A stretch of DNA of 64,000 nucleotides from Bathymodiolus brooksi (Eukaryota > Mollusca > Bivalvia > Mytilida > Modiolidae): the NCBI GenBank assembly GCA_963680875.1, contig OY804589.1:16078028-16142027 (forward strand), read 5' to 3'. The notes under the pieces were generated by a model. It ran no database searches. It saw nothing but the letters and a program-made list of their open reading frames with translations, and had not been told where the DNA came from. Positions within the stretch are counted from its first letter, which is position 1. Every line of letters starts with the position of its first letter. The position numbers and the translations under genes are program-made. This document shows, in pieces, positions 1 to 8,352 of the stretch.

Positions 1-228
1 CTAGATCCAGTCAGAACAAATCACAGTGTGCAGAATGTACCCACTGGATCATCGTTCACTGATTATCTGCAGGGTGTTAATCTGGGGGAACTACTGAGTG
101 GTTTTCCAGGAAATGTACAAAATAATACATGTAATAACACACAATGCAATCATAATACATTTACACGTCCACAAATTGTTTATGGAAATGTGACCATCAT
201 TCATAACCTGACAGTAAATAAGCCGTAA
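1..228 (+). CDS. C-terminal exon of an unrecognised plus-strand gene (partial)
   Basis: Frame 1 is open from the first base of the window to a TAA at 226-228, so this is probably the last exon, or part of it, of a gene entering from the left. There is no ATG near the start; a GTG at 28 is inside the open frame and is unlikely to be the true start. The 75 visible residues include TDYLQGVNLGELLSGF, then an Asn/Thr/Cys-rich stretch (NNTCNNTQCNHNTF), and end HNLTVNKP. Sequons (NNT, NNT, NVT, NLT) and two Cys close together suggest an extracellular or secreted C-terminus. No family is recognised. The region around and after the stop is a diverged tandem duplication (208-400). No AATAAA lies close downstream, which is a point against a simple terminal exon. 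It could also be a chance open frame of about 75 codons. Confidence 0.4.
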   Translation, partial: LDPVRTNHSVQNVPTGSSFTDYLQGVNLGELLSGFPGNVQNNTCNNTQCNHNTFTRPQIVYGNVTIIHNLTVNKP

Positions 229-400
229 ATACTGAATTTTCAGTTTCTTGAATTGAAGGAATCGTTCTGAAATTTTGTGATACCTTAAAAATCACTTTTT
301 AATTCTTGAATTGTTTTGAAATAATCTGACAGTTAGCAAACCGTAAATGTTAAATTTTCATTTCAACTTTCTGTGATACTTTATAAAACTTTTTAATTGG
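208..400. repeat. Diverged tandem duplication spanning a stop codon and the region after it
   Basis: A copy starting CTGACAGTAAATAAGCCGTA at 208 and a second starting CTGACAGTTAGCAAACCGTA at 326 can be aligned. Both continue through AAATTTTCA.TTTC, TGTGATAC.TT and ACTTTTTAATT. Spacing is 118 bp. The first copy contains the last codons and stop of the open frame that ends at 228; the second is non-coding. Confidence 0.6.
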
Positions 401-616
401 TATTTTTTTATTGTTATTGTTATTATATTGTTTATAAAAAGTTTTAATCTTTTCTGAATTTATTTATATATGCATTGTGTTATATGAGATGCATTATTTG
501 AACATATGAAAATAACCAGATATTTTAATCGAACAAATTTGAATTTCACATACAAAAAGCAATACAATTTATTCGGGAGGTTGTATATGTAAAATCTAAA
601 GACAGGAGGTAAGATA

Positions 617-736
617 TATTCGTTACATAATGTGTAGGTGACCTAATACAGTATATACGCGGTCAGTAAATTCCATATGGAATTTACTGACCGCGTATAT
701 ACCGTATTAGGTCATCTACACACCGTGTAACTAATA
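617..736. repeat. 120-bp near-perfect palindrome (hairpin or MITE-like)
   Basis: The centre lies between 676 and 677. The innermost 52 bp (651-702) are a perfect inverted repeat without a spacer (TTCCATATGGAA at the centre). The arms extend to 622 and 731 with five mismatches in 55, then four more pairs outside one mismatch. Such structures arise from miniature inverted-repeat transposons or foldback elements. No target-site duplication was identified. Confidence 0.8.
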
Positions 737-1517
737 ATATATATCATACAAAAGTGTAGATGTAATTATTATATATTTGCATTATATGCCACTTATATGA
801 GATTGTGTTCGTCTTAGAACAGCGTCATGCATGTTAGAGACATGGTACATATACATGTATTTATCTTGAACCGATTAGTTCCGTTATTTGAACTACACAA
901 ATAGTATAATGTATGAACAATACACACCGTTGCCGCCACCTGATCAAATTGGATTTACAATACACTTTAACATCAATAATTATTTTGTTTGCCAGCTCCT
1001 TAAAATGGACGACTATTCGATGTTTAAACAAAGTTGAATAATTACAAAAACAATGTACCTTGTAAAAAACAAAACAAAGCAACAACAACAACAAAACAAA
1101 ACAACAACCAAAAAAAAAGGCAAAAAAAGGCCAAAAAAATAATAAATACGCCCCCCCTAAGAAAAAGCAAACAAAAAAACAAAAAACAGACAAATAAACA
1201 AAAAAAGCAAAATAAATCAGCAAATAAACGAAATAAAAAAAAATCAGAAAGTCATATCAAAAGAAGGATTAGATACAGGTGTGTTCGTTCTGCATATTCT
1301 GATCGGACTGGATACGATATACAAATGTGTCAGAATTTTTATTGTTGTTCTTCATAATAATATCTTTTTAAAGTCTTATATTTCAGGAATCACTGTATTT
1401 TATTTTAAGAGTTGGCGCTGTCAGCTGAGGAGTTACTAAAATCCGGATAGGAACTCGGCCAATACGAACAAAAATCAACATTAACTGAGTAATTCCGAAT
1501 GGACTTTGAGCACGTAG
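737..1517. other. Intergenic stretch with an A-rich low-complexity tract at about 1055-1256
   Basis: The interval contains a strongly A-rich tract with CAA and AAAC motifs between about 1055 and 1256. It reads as Lys/Gln/Asn-rich on plus and Phe/Leu/Cys-rich on minus, and both open frames are artefacts of composition. The rest (737-1050 and 1257-1517) shows no recognisable gene or repeat, except that 1440-1517 may be further retrotransposon sequence in another frame. Confidence 0.6.
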
Positions 1518-1990
1518 AGTGGTTATTTCAGACATTCAGTCACCAACATACATACAAATTTAAAATTACCATCATTGGAAATCAGACGAAAAACTAAAAG
1601 GTTATGCTTGTTTCACAAACCTTTTCATCATCAGGTAGCGATAAATATACCAGTTGATATACAACAACAATACAGGACAACCAAGCAATATCACCCACGG
1701 GAATTCAGAAATGTACAAACATCCAGTAACACTTATACATGCAGCTTCTTTCCTCTGATCATCAAGGACTGGAATAGTTTATCCTCAAAGTTGTTGAATA
1801 TAGATGATATGGAGGCATTCAAGAACAGCCTCACATCACATCATATTAAACAGAGTAACACGCAATATACACTGATTCTAAATTGCACATGTACATATGT
1901 TTTTAATGAGCACCATATTGGATAACAGAACATGAAATACTTGCGTGATGGGTCTTATACACTTTGCAATTTAACAATGTAGATGTAGAT
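1518..1990 (+). pseudogene. 5'-truncated non-LTR retrotransposon: C-terminus of the ORF2 reverse-transcriptase protein and its 3' UTR
   Basis: Frame open from 1518 to the stop at 1923-1925, preceded by an in-frame TAG at 1515. It carries two motifs usual at the C-terminal end of CR1/jockey-group ORF2 proteins: LPSLEIRRKTKRLCLFHK (the L..LE.RR...RL.L.YK pattern after the thumb region) and CSFFPLIIKDWNSL followed by MEAFKNSL (the FF...I..WN.L ... FK..L pattern). The catalytic RT palm and the endonuclease are absent, so this is a dead fragment, typical of incomplete reverse transcription. After the stop comes a short 3' UTR (GGGTCTTATACACTTTGCAA) ending in short repeats (TGTAGATGTAGATTAAGATG near 1976-1995), as expected for the microsatellite-like tail of this clade. 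The ATG-less start and an upstream frame break show decay. Confidence 0.75.
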
Positions 1991-2412
1991 TAAGATGGCA
2001 GTCAATATTAACATAATATTATTTCTAGTTGTTTTATCATTTCCCAATACTTACCGCAGTCTCTACTTTCTTCTTAAGCTCCTTGAACTTGGATGAATGA
2101 GTATTATTCAATTCGGTTTCATATGTTTTGTTTAAGGAAATTGTCAGCTTTATAGGAACAATTACACCTAAAACAGAACAAAGATTCTACATCTTAACAG
2201 GACATATATTAGCAAAATATTGCCTCAGCAAGCCATTTTACCTTCATATAAAGAATACACACAAACCAGCATAACACACTTCGAAAAAATAGAATATACA
2301 AATGTACGTAAGCAAATTATAATTAAAAAAGCACAGAGAATGTGATTAAATATTGACAGGATGTCATCTGTTTAATCAATATTTTTATGGTTCGTGTATG
2401 AAATACAATAAA
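1991..2412. other. Non-coding, nothing recognised
   Basis: AT-rich sequence with no open frame of note, no RNA gene and no repeat that I could match elsewhere in the window. Confidence 0.5.
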
Positions 2413-2535
2413 TCATTATACAGCTATAATTTTAATCCAATCAAAAACACTCATTTAAGACATGTGACCGCACATTATTTTCCCCGTATTGTACAACCGG
2501 AAGCCGTATTTTTTCCGTATTGGATGTCCCGATAA
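2413..2535 (+). repeat. Dispersed repeat R1, copy 1
   Basis: Begins ATTATACAGCTATAATTTTA, continues through AATCCAATCAAAAAC, CATTTAAGACATGTGACCG and CCGTATTGTACAACCGGAAG, and ends near GTATTGGATGTCCC. A second direct copy lies at 3034-3152 and an inverted, more diverged copy at 5917-6035. No coding capacity; the small open frames across it are chance. Confidence 0.7.
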
Positions 2536-2536
2536 G

Positions 2537-2839
2537 TCTGTATTTTTTTCGTATTGTACATTATATAAAGGAAGTAACTCGTTGATTTTTGACATTCAAT
2601 GTTAAGATTAATCTACAATCAAATTAACTTGTTCGATATTTAACAGTTTGAGGGGGAAAAGAAAATTGCTTAGAATAATTGTTGATCAGTTATTTTGCTG
2701 TTGTTAATTCATTTGTAGAGCTTACGAGATCTGTATTGATACAGAACATTTTCCTAACGAAATACTGTTGTGCAGTTGTTCTATTTAGACTATTAAAAGT
2801 TAAGCATAAAATTGTTGTTATAATAGTATTGATCATTTC
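2537..2839 (+). repeat. Left part of a segmental duplication (partner at 5150-5471)
   Basis: Shares long blocks with 5150-5471, for example TAATCTACAATCAAATTAAC, TTGTTCGATATTTAACAGTT and GATACAGAACATTTTCCTAA, with small indels and substitutions. It leads directly into the palindromic element in both places, so the duplicated unit is about 0.5 kb (2537-3030 and 5150-5650). Confidence 0.8.
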
Positions 2840-3044
2840 AGCTGTATAATAAATAGGTCATTATACAGTGTTATGTACCATATGGAAAGATATTGTACTC
2901 GTCCGTATTGTATTGAAAATCTGTATTGGACTAGTCGACTGCGTCGTCTCGTCCAATACGGGTTTTCAATACAATACAGACTCGTACAATATCTTTACAT
3001 ATTGTACATAACACTGTATAATAACCTATTATTATTATACAGCT
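2840..3044. repeat. Foldback (palindromic) element, copy 1
   Basis: The left arm (AGCTGTATAATAAATAGGTC, then ATTATACAGTGTTATGTACC and onwards) is mirrored by the right arm, which ends ATAACACTGTATAATAACCT and on to ATTATACAGCT. The arms are about 90 bp with scattered mismatches. A short spacer near 2934-2950 (AGTCGACTGCGTCGTCTC) separates them. The core 2852-3030 has the same 179-bp length as the copy at 5472-5650. Confidence 0.8.
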
Positions 3045-3152
3045 ATAATTTAAATCCAATCAAAAACATCCATTTAAGACATGTGACCGTACATTATTTT
3101 TCCCGTATTGTACAAACGGAAGCCATATTTTTTCCGTATTGGACGTCCAATA
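3034..3152 (+). repeat. Dispersed repeat R1, copy 2
   Basis: Same order of blocks as the copy at 2413 (CAGCTATAATTTAAATCCAA, CATTTAAGACATGTGACCGT, CCGTATTGTACAAACGGAAG, TTCCGTATTGGACGTCC). It overlaps the right tip of the foldback element, which suggests that R1 and the foldback are parts of one mobile family. Confidence 0.7.
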
Positions 3153-3450
3153 TAACCCGAATAATGCAGTCGTTATATTACGCTCCCGCTGGTCGCTACA
3201 TTAACGCCTGGATGCATTCATTGAAAAAATCCGTCAAACCGGAAATAGTAAATCGCTATGACTTATGGGTATTACGATATAAAATAGGAGGAGTTAAAGT
3301 AACCCGAATAATCCAGTCATTATATTACGCTTTGCTATATTAACGCCTGAACGACTTTCTCGATAAAACGCGTCAATCGGAAGCTTCAAATTAGCAATGC
3401 ATTCTGGGTATAAACTGCGCGTGGTGACTTTTGGCACTAAAAGAAGGAGG
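3153..3450 (+). repeat. Tandem pair of about 147-bp units (third partial copy at 3807)
   Basis: Unit 1 starts TAACCCGAATAATGCAGTCG at 3153 and unit 2 TAACCCGAATAATCCAGTCA at 3300. Both continue with TTATATTACGCT, ATTAACGCCTG, CGTCAA.CGGAA and GGAGGAG. A partial third copy (TAACCCGAATAATCCAGTCG) begins at 3807 and is followed by a CCCGCTAGTCGCTGC block. Short open frames overlapping these units on both strands are not conserved between copies and are not called as genes. Confidence 0.65.
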
Positions 3451-3687
3451 AGCTTAGGAAATGTTTGTAAACATAGGTCAATGGAGCGTTCAGGTGTCAA
3501 ATGTTTTCGTTGTTCCCACGTGTTTGACCTTACTAATCTAAAAGGTGAAAAGAGAAGAAATGTAGGAAAACTAAATATTGAATTAAACATCGTTAATCAA
3601 CTTGTCGATCTCAATTTCTTGTTGTTTGTAAACATTACCGGAAATTGAAAGAACCGTCTTGCGCATACTCGGCAAATAATCATCGCT

Positions 3688-3850
3688 GATTGGTTCTCTC
3701 TTTCAGAGAGTAGCTGACGCGTTTTTATCACAAGGAGAGTTCAAGCCCTCATCCAGCGATAGTACCGATAGAGGGCGCAGTATTATTCGAGTTAGAGCTA
3801 AAGTATTAACCCGAATAATCCAGTCGTTATATTATTCTCCCGCTAGTCGC
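3688..3850 (+). repeat. Dispersed repeat R2, copy 1, followed by the third partial 147-bp unit
   Basis: TGATTGGT, AGCTGACG.TTTTT, AGAGAGTTCAAGCCCTCATC-like and CCGATAGAGGGCGCAGTATT blocks recur at 5036-5143. A second CCGATAGAGGGCGCAGTATT also occurs just after, near 3860. Function unknown; probably mobile-element debris. Confidence 0.65.
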
Positions 3851-4517
3851 TGCGAAAGTGCCGATAGAGGGCGCAGTATTATTCAAGTTACTAAAGTATT
3901 TGTAAATAATGTCCAATGGAGCGATCAGATCATGTAATGCTGTATGCAATACACATATCCGGATAAATACAACCAAACTTGAAAACTTAAATGAATAATT
4001 ACTATTTCTTAAATATTAAAACATATTGATTTTTATTTCAAAGTTGTAAAGTAAATAAAAGCTTGAATTGAATTCACTCTTTCATTTAAAATAAAGATTA
4101 AAAAAAATGTATTTTATGATACTAATGGCTGATTAAAATTGTTTGTCATGCATTAGCTGTCAGTTGTAATATACAGGATGTAACCAATATACAGGAAGAG
4201 CTCCTACTGTGAAGCCATCTATTTTGAGATGCCATTCAATGAAAATAACAACCTGACCATATTGTTACATAATAAGAATAAGAATTAGATAAGAAATTAA
4301 AATTTATAGAAGGCAAGGATTTATATAATTAACACATTAAGTCACATTTCATTTATTTAGGCTAACTTGGGTCAGTTATTAATTAAAAAGACAAAAATGG
4401 TTTAAACAAAATCAGTCTAATAAGTATTTACCTAAATAACGATATTGGGATGGGCATTTCTTAATAAATTGTATTAAAAATCATTTTAATTTAATCAACT
4501 TTCTGTTTACATATTTG
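3851..4517. other. Non-coding, AT-rich
   Basis: Apart from one further GATAGAGGGCGCAGTATTAT block near 3862-3890, nothing is recognised. There is no open frame with coding character and no RNA gene. Confidence 0.5.
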
Positions 4518-4683
4518 TTTTCAATAAAATTTCTTTATTATTTCATACCATTTTCCTTAATTTAACTTGTGCAAATCCATATTTATACAATCTTATGTTA
4601 ACGGCAAGTTACGTGTGTCGACCCTATTATCAACAATAAATTCAGGTAAAAGAGATGAAATAATAAAGAAATTTTATTGAAAA
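4518..4683. repeat. Inverted repeat with perfect 29-bp arms (possible MITE)
   Basis: 4518-4546 (TTTTCAATAAAATTTCTTTA and nine more bases) is the exact reverse complement of 4655-4683, with a 108-bp spacer. Size and AT-rich arms fit a miniature inverted-repeat element; no clear target-site duplication was seen. Confidence 0.65.
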
Positions 4684-5035
4684 TAAATAAGTACTCAGAA
4701 AGGGAGTAGTAATTCCGTGCCACGAGTGCCTTTGTATTTGGCTGTATGAGAATAAAGATACACAATAATGCTAACAATAATCATAAAAAGTCACTTTTAT
4801 TGTCCCACATACATGTTAGATGTGACATTCAAAAAATGATTACACGGTGTTTTATTATTTTAAATCTTTAAAGATTTGTGAATCTATGGCAATTTAAATC
4901 ATAATTATGAGAATAAAGGTGTATTTGTTTTCTAAATATGCAAAGGCACGTGCACACTCATTCTCCGTGTTTGTTTTGTCAATATTTACAAACGAAAGTA
5001 AAGGAAGTCACTAATACGCGCTAATATCTGACATT
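4684..5035. other. Non-coding; weak terminal-inverted-repeat-like motifs
   Basis: GAGTGCCTTTGTATTTGGC near 4727 and an approximate reverse complement (AATATGCAAAGGCACGTGCA) near 4936 could delimit a small degraded element of about 220 bp. The match is short and imperfect. No gene is visible. Confidence 0.3.
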
Positions 5036-5143
5036 TGATTGGTCGGCTGAACCAGACAGCAGCTGACGGATTTTTCCCATTAAGAGAGTTCAAGCCCTCA
5101 TCCAGCGATAGTGCCGATAGAGGGCGCAGTATTATTCGAGTTA
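5036..5143 (+). repeat. Dispersed repeat R2, copy 2
   Basis: Matches 3688-3795 through AGAGAGTTCAAGCCCTCATC, CAGCGATAGTGCCGATAGAG and GGCGCAGTATTATTCGAGTT. The short open frame starting at 5035 lies inside it and is not considered a gene. Confidence 0.65.
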
Positions 5144-5149
5144 CGTCAT

Positions 5150-5471
5150 ATACGGGTTTTTTTCGTATTGTACATTATGTAAGGGATGTAACTCGTTGGT
5201 GTTTTTCGTCTGCTAGTAAATTATTTTTAATTGTAATCTACAATCAAATTAACTTGTTCGATATTTAACAGTTTGAGGTGGAAAAAGATGATTAGAATAA
5301 TTGTTGATCAGTTATTTTGCTGTTTTTAATTCATTTTAGAGATGACGAGATCTGTATTGATACAGAACATTTTCCTAACGAAATACTGTTGTGCAGTTGT
5401 TCTATTTAGACTGTATTAAAAGTTAAACATAAAATTGTTGTCATAGTATTGATCATTTCAGCTGTATAATA
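5150..5471 (+). repeat. Right partner of the segmental duplication at 2537-2839
   Basis: Same block order as 2537-2839, with an internal difference around 5190-5225 and a few single-base indels. It runs directly into the second foldback copy. Confidence 0.8.
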
Positions 5472-5650
5472 AATAGGTCATAATACAGTGTTATGTACAA
5501 TATGGAAATATATTGTACTCGTCCGTATTGTATTGAAAACTCGTATTGGACTCGACGCCTGCGGTGTCTCGTCCAATACGGGTTTTCAATACAATACAGA
5601 CTCGTACAATATCTTTCCATATTGTACATAACACTGTATAATAACCTATT
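5472..5650. repeat. Foldback (palindromic) element, copy 2
   Basis: A 179-bp palindrome (AATAGGTCATAATACAGTGT at the left, ACACTGTATAATAACCTATT at the right) with arms of about 80 bp and a short non-palindromic centre near 5550-5570. Both strands show overlapping open frames of about 85-90 codons, a simple consequence of the palindrome. The arms contain the block TCCGTATTGTATTGAAAA in both orientations. Confidence 0.8.
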
Positions 5651-5916
5651 AATATTCAATATAAGTTGTTTCATACAATGTACATGTATCATTATTCCAG
5701 AAATGCGTCGTTTGCACACTGATTCCAATATCTACTTTTTATATTAGAATATAATCGCAAGAGAATATTTTCTAGTATGCGCATTGATTAGCACGGCTTC
5801 ATATTTTTTATGATTGCAAACATTGCACACAATGCTTTATTTATTTTTCTTAGCAGAGAGGAAACACAGCATGAGTAATGTCCCTTACAGCATCTGTACG
5901 ATAAAATACGGATTTT

Positions 5917-6035
5917 CGGTACGTCCATTATTTCAAAAATATAACTTCCGCTTGTTAAATACGGAAGAAATAATCTGTTGTCACATGTATGTCATAAATT
6001 AACGTTTCTCATTGGATTATAATTATAGCTGTACA
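5917..6035 (-). repeat. Dispersed repeat R1, inverted copy
   Basis: On the minus strand the order is GTACAGCTATAATTATAATC, CAATGAGAAAC, GACATACATGTGACAACAG, CTTCCGTATTTAACAAGCGG and ATGGACGTACCG. This parallels the plus-strand copies at 2413 and 3034 at roughly 70% by eye. With those it makes an inverted pair enclosing about 3.0-3.6 kb. Confidence 0.6.
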
Positions 6036-6662
6036 ATAAAGTGATTGTTTATATTCTATATTCTTGTTATTCGTATGTTTGCAGGAATTAATTAAAAACA
6101 TATTTGTGCAAATATATTTCTTAATATGCATACTTCATGTAAAACGTATTTGTCACCGTATTGTTTTTACTATATATTTCATTTAAAATCATAACTTAAA
6201 ACAAAATCCTAAGGTCAATTCTTGTCCGATTTTAATGAATGTATATCGACAAATGCGCCAATTATGTAGTTGGTGGTAGTTCCGGTATTAGTTGTGGCTA
6301 AAAGTTATATTTCGGTCAGTGACCAAATATAGCACAAACAATATCTAGTCAGTGCAATTTGACTGGTGAAATAGAACGAGTGCAGGATAAAAACCGGTAT
6401 TAAAAACGTCTATTTCACCTAGCGAAATTAAAACGTCTATTTCACCGTGACGTCACATAAACAACTCCTTCACAATCGAAAATAATCTAGAACGTCTTAT
6501 AACCTTGAACAAATGTGTAAATCTAAGTACTAAATAGTACTAAATAGTATCGAAAATAAACCACTCCTAACCGAAAAAAAGACTGCAGTTCACTAATACA
6601 ATAACGGTTACAGGTGATTTATTTTCGATATATATTCGGAGTACAAGAATAGACCAACGTGG
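6036..6662. other. Non-coding; short direct repeat near 6403 and 6430
   Basis: The 17-mer AAAACGTCTATTTCACC occurs exactly at 6403-6419 and 6430-6446, and its inner part is inverted at 6364-6373 (GGTGAAATAG). TACTAAATAGTACTAAATAG is a small duplication near 6526-6548. No gene or RNA is recognised. Confidence 0.5.
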
Positions 6663-6920
6663 TGTTAGATTAAGATTATGGTGTTTAAAGCCACTTTCAA
6701 CGGTATTTCAGTTATATCGTGACGGTCAGTTTTATTGGTGGTGGAAAACAAGGTATCCAGAGAAAAGCACCGACCTGTCGCAAGTCACTGACAAACTTAC
6801 TAATGTTGTATCGAGTACTCTTCATCATGAGCGGGATTCGAACTCACAACGTTAGTGGTGATAGGTACTGAATGCATATATTATTGTAAGTGCAACGACA
6901 ATATGATCACGACCAGGTCG
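6663..6920 (-). mobile_element. tRNA-derived SINE (mollusc type), minus strand
   Basis: On the minus strand, GAGTTCGAATCCCGC (B box of an RNA polymerase III promoter, 6845-6831) fits the consensus RGTTCRANTCC. The tRNA-like head would extend to about 6920, but its A box is degenerate. Downstream come a central region with CAGTGACTTGCGACAGGTCG and a 3' region with CCAATAAAACTGACCGTCAC, GATATAACTGAAATACCGTT and GAAAGTGGCTTTAAACACC. These match from memory a tail widespread in bivalve SINEs. The 3' end is near 6663-6680 (TAATCTTAATCT). There is no ORF, as expected; it would depend on a partner LINE. Boundaries are approximate and no target-site duplication was established. Confidence 0.75.
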
Positions 6921-7626
6921 GTCCAGTAAATATACTACCGTAAATTGGCATTTTTGGGATTTGGTTATATATTTGTTTATTTGGCACCTAGTATGAAAGC
7001 ACCAAAATTGTATACACCAAAAAATCACAGGCACCAAAATGTATTACGCTAAAATAAGTTTCGAGTGGGACTAGATGACGAGAGAGAGATTACAGGTAAT
7101 TAAATTTTTAATGTAAATTTATTTTCTATGATGTTGTAAAAACAATGATATTTTAGTCTAATTGATTGTATAACTCAGATTAAGCATAGAACGCCTCTAC
7201 AAGATTTCATTGTAGCGAAAACATACATTTAACTTGTAAAGTTACATAATTATACCCTTGTCAAAAGATCAACTGACTATGTCAATAGTGATTGATTACA
7301 AGTGTCAACAAAGCAGATCATTAGAAAATCAATACAAATACACTTACCTATCTAGGGCGATGTCAATGTTAAAAATGTTTTATAATTATCACTAATTGAC
7401 GATATCAATAATTAAATATAAAATGCATGTTGAATTCAGGGACCAATATCTTGTTTTTCGTCCCAGTTGAAACATATAATTGTGAACGTTATTGAAATAA
7501 AATAAATACTTCCTTCATTGCAAGTTTATTGGTATTTGTTTTCTTTCTTTTGAAATATATTCCGATTTAAATGTACACGCAGCCGCTTGCATTCCGTAGC
7601 TTAGCTTCATCTCTGTCAGACAACTT
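6921..7626. other. Non-coding flank downstream of the mucin-like locus
   Basis: AT-rich with no coding region recognised on either strand. The 61-codon minus-strand frame at 6852-7037 overlaps the SINE head and is a chance frame. If the mucin locus is spliced at 7812, its next exon would have to lie here or further left; I could not identify a convincing one. Confidence 0.5.
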
Positions 7627-7632
7627 TTTATT
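7627..7632 (-). promoter_or_regulatory. Candidate polyadenylation signal AATAAA for the minus-strand mucin-like locus
   Basis: AATAAA on the minus strand, about 175 bases downstream of the TAA at 7805. A second AATAAA lies at 7525-7530. Either would suit a short 3' UTR if the frame really ends at 7805. AATAAA is common in AT-rich DNA, so the evidence is weak. Confidence 0.35.
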
Positions 7633-7804
7633 CGTTCAGATTGCTTTGACTTCAACAAAGTACCTAAACGACATGTTTTTTTTATATATAAATGACAAAA
7701 ACTAATCTATAGCAACTACTAATTTTGTCGTATGACAAGTCATACATGTATTTATGAATTTACCAGCAAAGCAACTGCAAAAGTTACTATTGGAGAAAAC
7801 GTGT

Positions 7805-8352
7805 TTAATTACCTGTATCAGCAATTTTCGTGAGTGCTGGTGTTGTAGTAGTTGAGGTTGTGGTTTTCAGTGTAGTGATGACAGGTGCTACAGTCTTATC
7901 AGAGGTATTACTTGTCGTTCCTGTCACTACAGTTGTAGTAGTTGACGGTGCATTGGTCTGAGAGGTATTACTTGTCGTTCCTGTCGTTACAGTTGTAGTA
8001 GTTGACGGTGCATTGGTCTGAGAGGTATTTCTTGTCGTTCCTGTCGTTACAGTTGTAATAGTTGACGGTGCATTGGTCTGGGATGTATTACTTGTCGTTC
8101 CTGTCGTTACAGTTGTAGTAGTTGACGGTGCATTGGTCTGAGATGTATTTCTTGTCGTTCCTGTCGTTACAGTTGTAATAGTTGACGGTGCATTGGTCTG
8201 GGATGTATTACTTGTCGTTCCTGTCGTTACAGTTGTAGTAGTTGACGGTGCATTGGTCTGGAATGTATTTCTTGTCGTTCCTGTCGTTACAGTTGTAGTA
8301 GTTGACGGTGCATTGGTCTGAGATGTATTACTTGTCGTTCCTGTCGTTACAG
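7805..8352 (-). CDS. 3'-most mucin-like coding segment with the C-terminal tail
   Basis: Nine type-A units are followed by a non-repeat tail: SDKTVAPVITTLKTTT, then STTTTPALTKIADTGN and TAA at 7805-7807. The tail is a decayed Thr-rich repeat and contains no Cys or hydrophobic anchor, so it is not a typical mucin C-terminal domain. That favours the splice donor at 7812 leading to a further exon. At its upstream end an extra A (near 8353) breaks the frame with the next segment; a ribosome arriving in that upstream mucin frame would terminate at 8328. The ATG at 8374 is in the wrong frame for the upstream mucin repeats and is not proposed as a start. Confidence 0.5.
7807..7815 (-). promoter_or_regulatory. 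Candidate 5' splice donor at the end of the mucin-like exon
   Basis: Minus-strand sequence GATACAG|GTAATTAA has a good metazoan donor form (CAG|GTAATT) with the boundary between 7813 and 7812. It sits exactly where the Thr-rich coding character stops. If used, the TAA at 7805-7807 is intronic and the protein continues in another exon to the left. Confidence 0.45.

Noticed and set aside
861..1223. 120-codon minus-strand open frame rich in Phe, Leu and Cys that looks like a membrane protein
   Set aside because: It is the complement of the A-rich low-complexity tract at 1055-1256. The apparent hydrophobicity follows from T-rich codons, and the overlapping plus-strand frame is an artefact for the same reason.
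3294..3648. Overlapping frames at 3294-3590 (minus) and 3397-3648 (plus)
   Set aside because: They overlap each other and the repeat units, contain no recognisable motif, and are not kept in the other copies of the repeat.
5453..5747. Overlapping open frames of 84-91 codons on both strands
   Set aside because: They lie on the foldback palindrome, so each frame is close to a mirror of the other. The frame at 2873-3343 has the same origin.
6831..6845. Functional tRNA gene
   Set aside because: Only the B box is good. The A box and acceptor stem are degenerate, and the sequence continues into a SINE body and tail.
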